In this document: positions 1 to 6,211 of the stretch, in pieces
How positions within the stretch are numbered: position 1 is the stretch's first letter
How the letters are laid out: every line of letters begins with the position of its first letter
Origin: Anaerolineales bacterium HSG25
GTDB taxonomy: Bacteria; Chloroflexota; Anaerolineae; 4572-78; J111
DNA: 58,381 nucleotides
Direction of reading: 5' to 3'
NCBI GenBank assembly: GCA_030377865.1
Contig: JAUCGA010000026.1
Location: 1-58,381 of the forward strand
Position numbers and translations under genes: made by a program
The notes under the pieces: generated by a model
Seen by the model: the letters and a program-made list of their open reading frames with translations, nothing else
Told to the model about the DNA's origin: nothing
Databases searched by the model: none

Positions 1-112
1 AATCTTTCAATATCACGGCTGTGCTCCAAATTTATCCTTCGATGATGCATGGTATTATACCACATCTTTCCTTTTCTCGCTATTTATCGAGACATGGCTA
101 CTTACCCCCTAG

Positions 113-307
113 TTATTGGGGGGATACAGAGCTTTCAACAAGTGCTTCATGGAGTAGAAAATCCAACTTGCCCAGTGCTATATCTTTTTCAATTTGCTTG
201 TCCCATAGCTCCCAATCTCTCTCAAAGAACCACTGCCGAAAAAGGCTATATTCTTCTGGTGAAAGATATTTTATATCGGTTTGTATTCTTTCTATTGTAG
301 TCATCAT
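113..307 (-). CDS. Small antitoxin-like protein, possibly truncated
   Basis: A 64-residue acidic helical protein beginning MMTTIERIQ, with AGGAG about 10 nt before the chosen ATG. The core (LSPEEYSLFRQWF, then WELWDKQIEKDIALGKLDFL) resembles a small family common in cyanobacteria and Chloroflexota that usually sits just upstream of a RelE-type toxin. Members known to me end with a basic tail after the EALAE stretch; here that tail is replaced by SSVSPQ and a stop, so the 3' end may have been lost. About 60 nt downstream, a further minus-strand reading frame runs off the window start, but I cannot recognise a toxin in it. The family assignment is from memory of the motif, not a search. Confidence 0.5.
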   Translation of the reverse strand: MMTTIERIQTDIKYLSPEEYSLFRQWFFERDWELWDKQIEKDIALGKLDFLLHEALVESSVSPQ

Positions 308-480
308 AATTGATTTAACTCCTATAAATAAAGTCGTCATAAAAGTATACCATAGCTGATAATAAGCACCAATTTTTGTATACGGCTATTCGTTGCTTTC
401 GATATTGGTTGTTGTGTTGTGGGGGCACAACAGCGAATGGGGAAAGCATCGAATGAGTCGCTGAATTGTTATGACCGCTA

Positions 481-707
481 ATCTGGGGAGCGAATGAGGG
501 TTTTCTGAGAGTGGTTGACCTGTCGGTCACGCCGTTCTTTCTAAAAGGCTCTGGCTATGAGGAGAAGACGATTTTTCATTGGACGATGAGCGATTTCTCG
601 TTGATGGATGCCATCGAATGTGGCATTGTGAAACTGCCCCGTGTGCCAGTAGCCGATAATATCCCCGGAGTGACATGCCCAAGTTCCGCAATTTATGGGA
701 GCATATT
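481..707 (+). pseudogene. Remnant of type III restriction enzyme Res-like subunit
   Basis: Read in one frame from about 481, the DNA encodes LRVVDLSVTPFFLKGSGY, then FSLMDAIECGIVKLPRVPVA and DNIPG, which is strongly reminiscent of an internal segment of DEAD/DEAH-box Res subunits of type III-like restriction systems. At 670-671 one base is missing and the family sequence continues in the next frame as DMPKFRNLWEHI (672-707). No start, no ATPase motifs and no nuclease domain remain, so this is an internal scrap of about 75 codons. It stops abruptly at about 707, where a different gene fragment begins. The remnant implies a former restriction system at this site. Confidence 0.75.
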
Positions 708-847
708 CGGGCCAGCGCATCTTCCAACAACCTTTCTCATGGAAAACGCTGGAGGTCAATATTCGGGGGCGATCCAAGACTCTGCGTATCAACTACCGCA
801 CCTCACACCAGATTCGCATGCCCCAAACGCCCTCTCAAAAAAAGTAA
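707..847 (+). pseudogene. Remnant of UvrD/Rep-like helicase
   Basis: In a third frame the sequence reads GQRIFQQPFSWKTLEVN followed by IRGRSKTLRINYRTSHQIRM. This matches the superfamily 1 UvrD/Rep-type helicase segment in which a GDxGQRIF motif (III-like region) is followed by the LRINYRT motif IV region. Similarity fades after about 820 and a stop follows at 845-847. The piece is only about 38 recognisable codons, and it is joined directly to the restriction-subunit remnant with no intervening sequence, so the two are fragments left by a deletion. Its 3' end lies antisense to the hydrolase gene tail. Confidence 0.7.
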
Positions 848-1730
848 CCACCCGCTCATGGTAGGCATCCGGCATGGCATGGGCCGGACTTTGATGCCCC
901 ATACCTTCGATTAGCCACAATGTTTTTGGCGCTTGAGCCGCCTCATACATCATATCGGCATGATAAGATAGAAATAGATGATCCTTGGTGCCGTGGATAA
1001 TATAGACCGGTCGTGGAGATATAGTAGCGATGTCCCGTATCGAGTTCACATCGCTCAGATTAAGGCCGACTCGGTATTCGGCCAAGGCCACCACAAACGG
1101 CTGAAACGGCCATTGTGGGAGCATGACAATCTCGTTAAAGGCATCATTGACCGCGTTGGGTAGACTACTGTAACTACTCTCGACCACCACCGCCTTAATC
1201 CGCTCGTCGATGGCCGCGGCTCGCACTGCCACCGCCCCACCCAATGAGTGACCCACCGCGCCGACCTGTTCAACTTCCGGTAAATCAAGCAGATAATCGA
1301 CTCCCGCGCTTACATCCCATGCTTCTTTGTAGCCATAGGTCAGTTCATCCCCCTCGCTTAACCCGTTGCCCCGTAAATCGAGCATGAGCAAGGGGTATCC
1401 AGCCTCAGACAAAATTTTTGCCTCGGACAGCATGCCTCGTCGATTGGCGTTAATGCCATGTACCAGAATAAGCGCCTCGTCTCGCTCCCCCTCAATATAC
1501 CATGCCGAAATGGTCAGGCCATCTTTGCTCATAAACGTAACATCCTGATACGGCTGATTCAGCACGTTAGGTGTGCCGATGTCGGGGCTTCCTTTGGGGG
1601 TCAAAATAATATCGACTTGGCGCAAAACGATGGGAAACAGGCCAATCAGGCTTACAATTATGGCAAATAGGCTCAAGCGGAGCCAGTAGCCGATGATGCG
1701 TTTTGATGTTGGTCTATTATGGGTGGTCAT
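789..1730 (-). CDS. Membrane-anchored alpha/beta hydrolase
   Basis: A 313-residue serine hydrolase. An N-terminal hydrophobic segment (about residues 17-37) should anchor it in the cytoplasmic membrane with the catalytic domain outside. The fold signature is complete: HG at 91-92 for the oxyanion hole, nucleophile elbow GHSLGG with Ser162, acid Asp250 in HGTKDH, and His279 in GMGHQ. The substrate cannot be deduced; relatives include esterases, acyl-peptidases and BAAT/dienelactone-type proteins. The last ten residues (ACESGVRCGS) are read antisense to the helicase remnant, so the original C-terminus was probably replaced when that scar formed. It stands alone on the minus strand. Confidence 0.85.
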   Translation of the reverse strand: MTTHNRPTSKRIIGYWLRLSLFAIIVSLIGLFPIVLRQVDIILTPKGSPDIGTPNVLNQPYQDVTFMSKDGLTISAWYIEGERDEALILVHGINANRRGMLSEAKILSEAGYPLLMLDLRGNGLSEGDELTYGYKEAWDVSAGVDYLLDLPEVEQVGAVGHSLGGAVAVRAAAIDERIKAVVVESSYSSLPNAVNDAFNEIVMLPQWPFQPFVVALAEYRVGLNLSDVNSIRDIATISPRPVYIIHGTKDHLFLSYHADMMYEAAQAPKTLWLIEGMGHQSPAHAMPDAYHERVVTFFERAFGACESGVRCGS

Positions 1731-1819
1731 GTGAGGATTCCATTCAGCATTTATTTTACTTTTTCAAGATACTCCATATATCCGGTTGATGCAACCCTTG
1801 AGTAATTTAATCGGGCGCA

Positions 1820-1921
1820 TATAGATGTTCAGATAAACATTTTCAGTTGTTACCTTCCCGCAAGTTTTGAACTTGCGGGAAGGTTGGTCTTGAATTGAAA
1901 ATCATTATCTGAAAGACTGTA
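1820..1921. repeat. MITE-2 element, TA-flanked
   Basis: About 98 bp between TA dinucleotides (1820-1821 and 1920-1921). Outer imperfect inverted repeats (GTTCAGATAA near the left end, TTATCTGAAAG near the right) enclose a cttcccgcaag...cttgcgggaag hairpin. The same element occurs at 12938-13039, 30917-31018 and 56342-56443. Confidence 0.8.
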
Positions 1922-2014
1922 GAGTAGTTGGGGAGTGTAGCATAAGACCGCTAATCCAGTTGACACGAATGAGTCACCTCCGACAACAGACCTCTTTTTG
2001 GCTCAAAATTCATT

Positions 2015-2121
2015 CTGCGAGTGTAAATATTCAGTGAACTCGCTAGAAAGAGCGTCAGAAACCCGATTTCTCAAAGAAATCGGGTTTCTAGTGCGGTTTT
2101 ACTGAACTTTTACCTGCGAGT
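2015..2121. repeat. MITE-1 element with 8-bp target duplication
   Basis: The 91-bp element is 2023-2113, flanked by direct repeats ctgcgagt at 2015-2022 and 2114-2121. The termini are GTAAATATTCAGT and, inverted, GTAAAAGTTCAGT. The centre is a gaaacccgatttct/agaaatcgggtttc hairpin. GTAA ends with an 8-bp duplication are typical of the IS66 family. Confidence 0.9.
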
Positions 2122-2230
2122 GACAATTCGCGGGCTTTTTGATTGGTGGTCATATCCCCCCGAACCGTTTCCTGCGTCCGTAATAAGAGACCCAGAAGTT
2201 TATTATTTCAACATGACTAAAACAATATTT

Positions 2231-2295
2231 GACAGGATTAACAGGATTGACAGGATTACAAGCAAAAAAATCCTGTCAATCCTGTTAATCCTGTC
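2231..2295. repeat. Palindrome built from gacaggatt units
   Basis: Tandem gacaggatt(a/g)a units are followed after a short A-rich loop by their inverted complements, giving a long hairpin of about 28-bp arms. Confidence 0.75.
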
Positions 2296-2355
2296 AAAAA
2301 ATGCTTTTGATTTTGTCAGCATGTCAGGTCATGAATGAATCGACAAACTCTTGAG

Positions 2356-2388
2356 AGACCTATCAGGTTTTCAAAACCTGACAGGTCT
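2356..2388. repeat. 33-bp AGACC palindrome
   Basis: 15-bp arms and a 3-nt loop, with ends AGACC and GGTCT. Copies of the same design lie at 20740-20772 (inside a gene), 48799-48831 and 52709-52741. This copy has one arm mismatch. Confidence 0.75.
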
Positions 2389-2499
2389 TTCTCATTCCTT
2401 TGAAAAAAATTATCTGAACATCTGTAAGTAAAACGGTCATGCAGAGGAAAAAATAGTTCGCTTACGACAATCCAAAATCACAAATCTAAAATCCTCAGC

Positions 2500-2528
2500 T
2501 TGACATATACCCTCATGGGGTATATACT
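2500..2528 (+). promoter_or_regulatory. Consensus sigma-70-type promoter of the Fe-S/cytochrome cluster
   Basis: TTGACA at 2500-2505, a 17-nt spacer and TATACT at 2523-2528. The start codon follows at 2589 with GGAGGTG at 2574-2580. The spacer and -10 region are occupied by the first inverted repeat of the operator entry, which suggests repression by occlusion. Confidence 0.75.
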
Positions 2529-2554
2529 ACTCTGCGGATACCCTAACGGGGTAT
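2505..2554. promoter_or_regulatory. Two tandem CsoR/CstR-type operators
   Basis: Site 1 centres on ATACCC-TCAT-GGGGTAT (2507-2523, with symmetric AT extension to 2505-2525). Site 2 is ATACCC-TAAC-GGGGTAT at 2538-2554. ATACCCnnnnGGGTAT is the known recognition pattern of CsoR-family repressors, including the copper sensor CsoR and the persulfide sensor CstR. Because the downstream genes include a sulfide:quinone-reductase-like protein and a DUF2892 protein, a CstR-like sulfur sensor is the better guess. No such regulator gene lies in the window. Confidence 0.7.
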
Positions 2555-2588
2555 AGGTATATAAAATAAAATCGGAGGTGATCTTTTT

Positions 2589-3596
2589 ATGAAAATAAAG
2601 AGAAGAACTTTTCTACAGGGTATGGTCGCGGCAGGAACCGCGGCCGCTCTAACTAACAAAGTAGACCGAGCTACTGCTGATGTGAGTGATAGCTCATACG
2701 CTACCCTTATTGATTTAACCAAGTGTGATGGTTGTCCAGACCAAGACACGCCAGCATGTGTGATGGCCTGTCGTGCTGAGAATGAACACAAATATCCAGA
2801 GCCGGATCCGGCGATGTTAAAACCATATTGGCCGCAAACGAAGTTTGAAGATTGGAGTAACAAACGTGATGTAACCAATCGTTTAACACCATATAATTGG
2901 ATATTTGTACAAAAAGTTAACGTTGAAGTTGATGGTGAAATGGTGGAGACCAACATACCACGTCGCTGTATGCACTGCGACAACCCACCATGTGTAAAAT
3001 TATGTCCATTTGGTGCTAATGTAAAGATGAAAGAAGGGCCAGTTTACATCAACCCCGACATCTGTTTTGGGGGAGCTAAATGTAGGGATGTTTGTCCGTG
3101 GAGCGTACCACAACGTCAGGCGGGAGTTGGCATTTACACCAAACTTGACCCCATTCCTGCGGGTGGTGGGGTGATGTATCAATGTGATATGTGTAAGGAT
3201 CGTTTGGCCGAGGGAAAAGTGCCAGCCTGTATTGAGGAGTGTCCACAAGAAGCTATGGTGATTGGGACGCGGTCTGAAATTTTTGCCAAAGCCGAAGAAC
3301 TGCGTCAACAGTATAACGGCTACATCTATGGTGATAAACAGATGGGCGGCACGGGCACGCTATACGTTTCCCAAATTCCGTTTGAAAAAATTGACGAAGC
3401 CATCGTCTCCAAAGCCGACGACCCTGAGAAGGCCATGCGAGTCCATGATACTCCGTATAATGTGATTGACAACACCTCACATTGGAGTTCAGCCGCTTTG
3501 CTTGCTCCGGTAGCGGGAGCGATTGGTGCATTTGCGGCAACTGTAGCTGTTAAAAAAAGAAATAAACAAGAGGATGCTCATGATGAAAACAACTGA
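2589..3596 (+). CDS. Tat-exported four-cluster ferredoxin subunit (FdhB/HybA/DmsB-like)
   Basis: A 335-residue electron-transfer subunit. The N-terminus KRRTFLQG is a twin-arginine signal, and a hydrophobic helix near 300-320 anchors the C-terminus, so the Fe-S domain should face outward. Cysteine sets are C46/C49/C57/C61, C127/C130/C135/C139, C159/C165/C169 and C199/C202/C214/C218. The third set has Gly162 where the second cysteine of the CxxCxxC motif is expected, so one cluster may be [3Fe-4S] or altered. In formate dehydrogenase-N and related complexes this subunit links a molybdopterin catalytic subunit to a cytochrome b, but no catalytic subunit is present here. The cytochrome gene follows and overlaps its end. 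GGAGGTG precedes the ATG. Confidence 0.85.
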   Translation: MKIKRRTFLQGMVAAGTAAALTNKVDRATADVSDSSYATLIDLTKCDGCPDQDTPACVMACRAENEHKYPEPDPAMLKPYWPQTKFEDWSNKRDVTNRLTPYNWIFVQKVNVEVDGEMVETNIPRRCMHCDNPPCVKLCPFGANVKMKEGPVYINPDICFGGAKCRDVCPWSVPQRQAGVGIYTKLDPIPAGGGVMYQCDMCKDRLAEGKVPACIEECPQEAMVIGTRSEIFAKAEELRQQYNGYIYGDKQMGGTGTLYVSQIPFEKIDEAIVSKADDPEKAMRVHDTPYNVIDNTSHWSSAALLAPVAGAIGAFAATVAVKKRNKQEDAHDENN

Positions 3597-4239
3597 AAAA
3601 ATTTTGAGACATTCTAATACAGTACGAATTATACATTGGTCAGTAGCGATTAGTGGTATGTTGTTGCTTTTTTCAGGTATTGGGCAGATGCCCATGTACA
3701 AAAGGTACAATGTTGTTCTTTTGCCGGGATTGTATTGGGTCTCGGATTACAACATCACATTAGTGATACACTTAATTGCCGGAGCTGTCTTTGGAGCGGC
3801 TATTCTCTATCATATCGTCTACCATTTGATGCAAAAAGAGTTTTCAGCCATGCCTCGTAGCGGTGATGTCAGTGAAAGTATAATCATTATAAAAGCCATG
3901 TTGACAGGTAAAGAAGAGCCGCCTCATGGTAAATTTTTAGCAGAGCAACGATTGGCATACGCCGCTATGGGCCTAACTTCGTTGGTTCTACTGCTAACAG
4001 GGTTGATTAAGGTGTATAAAAATACAGGTATTGTTATTTTACAGCCTGAATTTATGACCGCGACAACTCTTATTCATACCATTGCAACACCAATTTTCCT
4101 TTTTCTGTTCGTCGCACATTTAGGGGCATTTGTAATCAAAGAGAACTGGCCCTTATTTCCAACCATGTTTAGTGGTTATGTAAACAAAAAATACGCCGAC
4201 CATCGGCATCCATTATGGAACTATAAAGAGAAAAAATAA
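3580..4239 (+). CDS. Cytochrome b561-type membrane subunit (FdhC/HybB-like)
   Basis: About 219 residues with four predicted membrane helices. Histidines able to bind b-haem lie in RHSNTVRIIHW, VIHLIAG, YHIVYHL and FVAHLG, a pattern seen in gamma subunits of formate dehydrogenase and Ni-Fe hydrogenase. It overlaps the end of the Fe-S gene; ATG at 3580 (or 3583) is preferred over 3574 because an AGAGG lies 7 nt before it. With the Fe-S protein it would pass electrons between the periplasmic side and the quinone pool. The stop codon TAA (4237-4239) is inside the target duplication of MITE-3, so the original gene was followed almost immediately by the next one. Confidence 0.8.
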   Translation: MMKTTEKILRHSNTVRIIHWSVAISGMLLLFSGIGQMPMYKRYNVVLLPGLYWVSDYNITLVIHLIAGAVFGAAILYHIVYHLMQKEFSAMPRSGDVSESIIIIKAMLTGKEEPPHGKFLAEQRLAYAAMGLTSLVLLLTGLIKVYKNTGIVILQPEFMTATTLIHTIATPIFLFLFVAHLGAFVIKENWPLFPTMFSGYVNKKYADHRHPLWNYKEKK

Positions 4240-4377
4240 GGCTCTCTGGTAGATTCCGTGCAACTCAAAACTGTGTTCTGAATTAGATACTTTGATGGGC
4301 GATCTACCCGCAAGTTTTAAACTTGCGGGTAGATGATGACACAATCATGGTATTTGCACGGAAAGCCCCAAAGAGCC
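4240..4377. repeat. MITE-3 element with 8-bp target duplication
   Basis: 138 bp with ends GGCTCTCTGG and CCAAAGAGCC and a tacccgcaag...cttgcgggta hairpin inside. It is flanked by aaaaataa at 4232-4239 and 4378-4385. The left duplication contains the stop codon of the cytochrome gene. Confidence 0.85.
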
Positions 4378-4390
4378 AAAAATAATTAAG

Positions 4391-4493
4391 TGTAGTGGTC
4401 AGCTTGATGTTGAAAATGGAGTGCAACGGGTTTAGCCGTTGTCAAAAGCAATGGCTGAACCCGTTGCATTCCAACATCATCTTGACCACTACA
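4391..4493. repeat. MITE-5 element with 13-bp target duplication
   Basis: 103 bp with ends TGTAGTGGTCAG and GACCACTACA and an internal hairpin of cggctgaacccgttgca type. The direct repeat aaaaataattaag occurs at 4378-4390 and 4495-4507 (one extra A before the second copy). The second copy is at 38229-38331. Confidence 0.75.
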
Positions 4494-4516
4494 AAAAAAT
4501 AATTAAGGAGTATATT

Positions 4517-4711
4517 ATGTCTGTCGACCGTCTTGTTACAGCTTTTGCTGGTACCTTTATTTTGCTTAGTTTGTTACTAGCCTATTTTCACTCTAACTAT
4601 TGGTTGTTGTTTACCACTTTTGTCGGGTTAAATCTGCTGCAATCAGCCTTTACCGGCTTTTGTCCGTTAGTGATTGTCCTGAAGAAAGCGGGTTTTCAAG
4701 AGTCAGCGTGA
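4517..4711 (+). CDS. DUF2892 (YgaP-type) membrane protein
   Basis: 64 residues starting [12 protein letters not shown], with AAGGAG at 4505-4510. Two hydrophobic hairpin helices are followed by the conserved [13 protein letters not shown] end, which identifies the inner-membrane DUF2892 domain found alone or fused to rhodanese in YgaP. These proteins occur in sulfur-handling and CstR-controlled operons. The first 26 codons of the longer open frame come from MITE-5 and have no ribosome binding site, so the ATG at 4517 is chosen. If MITE-3 and MITE-5 are removed, this gene lies about a dozen bases after the cytochrome stop codon. Confidence 0.85.
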   Translation: MSVDRLVTAFAGTFILLSLLLAYFHSNYWLLFTTFVGLNLLQSAFTGFCPLVIVLKKAGFQESA

Positions 4712-4720
4712 TAAATTTGT

Positions 4721-4926
4721 GGTAGTAGTGCAGATCCGTTAGCTACCCGCAAGTTCTAAACTTGCGGGTAGCTATGCAGGACTACCAAGTAGTGATCACC
4801 TACTCACAAATTTAGAACTTGTGGGTAGGTAGCACTGCATGTGCAGAATTATCAGAGCGTCAAAAAGGTCAGAAACCCGATTTCTTTGAGAAATCGGGTT
4901 TCTAGGTTACTTTACTGAACTTTTAT
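4721..4926. repeat. Cluster of MITE-4 pieces and a degenerate MITE-1
   Basis: 4721-4786 is a shortened MITE-4 (ggtagtagtgcag ... gcaggactacc around a cccgcaag hairpin). A second, decayed one follows to about 4850, and 4868-4926 keeps the right half of a MITE-1. Confidence 0.65.
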
Positions 4927-4943
4927 ATAGAGAAGAAAATATA

Positions 4944-5906
4944 ATGTGGAAAATTTTGTCATTTTTGCAAAAAAACCTAGTTTGGACGATTCCTGTTATG
5001 ATGATATTAGGTATCATAACAGGATATTTTTTTGATATGTCTTTTATTAAAGTTACAATTGTACCTCTAACCTTTCTAATGGTTTATCCTATGATGGTAA
5101 ACCTACAAATTGAAAAAGTACTCTCTCTTGAAGGTATGAAGTGTCAAGTTGTAACTCAAATTATCAATTTTGGTGTGATCCCTTTCATCGCATTTGGCTT
5201 GGGAAACTACTTTTTCCCAGATTCGCCTATGATTATTCTCGGTCTCCTCTTTACGGCCCTTCTCCCAACAAGTGGAATGACAATATCATGGACAGGCTTT
5301 GCAAAGGGCAACGTGAATGCCGCAATAAAGATGACGGTGGTTGGTTTAGTTATAGGTTCTCTGGCAACACCATTTTATGCGAAATGGTTAATGGGAGAGG
5401 TTATAGAGATGCCAATGCAGAAAATATTTACTTCAATTGCGGTGATTGTCTTTTTACCGATGCTCTTTGGATACATCACAAAAGTTTTGATCATCAAATA
5501 TTTTGGCAAAGAGAAGTATCAAAACGGTATAAAGCAAAAATTTCCGGTGTTTTCAACCCTTGGTGTACTTGGAATTGTTTATGTTGCCATGAGCTTAAAA
5601 GCAAGAGGTATTATAAACAATCCTATGATGCTTATAGATTATTTAATCCCATTAGTTTTATTGTATTTTATTAACTTTACAATTAGTACAGTGGTAGGAA
5701 AATTATTTTTTAATAGAGGAGATGGCATTGCAATCGTCTATGGCACTGTTATGAGAAACCTCTCAATTGCTTTGGCGATAGCCATGACTGCTTTTACGGA
5801 AAGAGGTTCTGAAATTGCGATTATCATAGCAATGGCATATATCATACAGGTTCAATCTGCCGCTTGGTATGTTAAATTTACTGATAAAATATTTGGGCAA
5901 CTATAA
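4944..5906 (+). CDS. BASS/ACR3-type sodium-symporter family transporter
   Basis: 320 residues, about ten hydrophobic helices and no signal peptide. The central motif LLPTSGMTISWTGFAKGN corresponds to the conserved helix-breaking region of the bile acid:sodium symporter and ACR3 arsenite exporter superfamily. The ACR3 cysteine used in arsenite transport is not evident, so export of arsenite is not shown; an organic or sulfur-containing anion is possible. The gene is clearly richer in A+T and in AAA/ATA/ATT codons than the neighbours, suggesting acquisition. It is separated from flanking genes only by MITEs and shares their direction, so it may belong to the operator-controlled cluster. Confidence 0.75.
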   Translation: MWKILSFLQKNLVWTIPVMMILGIITGYFFDMSFIKVTIVPLTFLMVYPMMVNLQIEKVLSLEGMKCQVVTQIINFGVIPFIAFGLGNYFFPDSPMIILGLLFTALLPTSGMTISWTGFAKGNVNAAIKMTVVGLVIGSLATPFYAKWLMGEVIEMPMQKIFTSIAVIVFLPMLFGYITKVLIIKYFGKEKYQNGIKQKFPVFSTLGVLGIVYVAMSLKARGIINNPMMLIDYLIPLVLLYFINFTISTVVGKLFFNRGDGIAIVYGTVMRNLSIALAIAMTAFTERGSEIAIIIAMAYIIQVQSAAWYVKFTDKIFGQL

Positions 5907-5957
5907 TAATAACAAATTGGATTGTCCAGACTTGTTACCCGACAAAGTGGTTTAGTG

Positions 5958-6073
5958 GGTAGTCCTGCATAGGTAGTGGTCAGCTACCCGCAAGTTTTAA
6001 ACTTGCGGGTAGCTAACGGATTCGTACCACTACTTCTGCGCCACTACCGAAAATCATTATCTGAAAGACTGTA
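5958..6073. repeat. MITE-4 (reverse) abutting half of a MITE-2
   Basis: 5958-6048 is a 91-bp MITE-4 in reverse orientation. It ends ccactacc and is followed directly by the right end of MITE-2 (6049-6073, ...tatctgaaagactgta). The left MITE-2 end is missing, so MITE-4 probably inserted into MITE-2 or recombined with it. Confidence 0.7.
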
Positions 6074-6211
6074 GCTAGCAGTAAGTTGTGCATTTTGACT
6101 TTACTAACTCGTTTACATGTCATATCGAGTAGCTTGATCAACCTAATTTTTCGATTGACTCGAAATAACATGTTTTATAGCTGTGTAGCCTCTACACATA
6201 AGGAGAAAATT

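Larger units (their letters stand above)
1731..2499. other. Intergenic region filled with repeats
   Basis: No convincing gene. It holds a MITE-2 copy, a MITE-1 copy, a palindrome with aggat repeats, a 33-bp AGACC palindrome and, at about 2405-2427, the isolated end of a MITE-2 element in reverse orientation. A stretch around 2193-2240 recurs near 9455-9505. Confidence 0.7.

Noticed and set aside
1..50. Possible toxin gene after the antitoxin-like gene, running off the window
   Set aside because: Only about 17 codons visible and no frame is convincingly RelE-like.
2120..2338. 72-codon plus-strand open frame
   Set aside because: Consists mainly of the gacaggatt palindrome; composition is repeat-driven.
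4299..4334. cccgcaag hairpins as transcription terminators
   Set aside because: They lack a T run and recur inside MITEs in both orientations; an effect on transcription is possible but not shown.
6086..6211. Upstream N-terminal extension of the SQR-like protein
   Set aside because: Codons before MAKVAIIGAG lack a ribosome site, while AAGGAG precedes the internal ATG and the FAD motif is normally at the very N-terminus.
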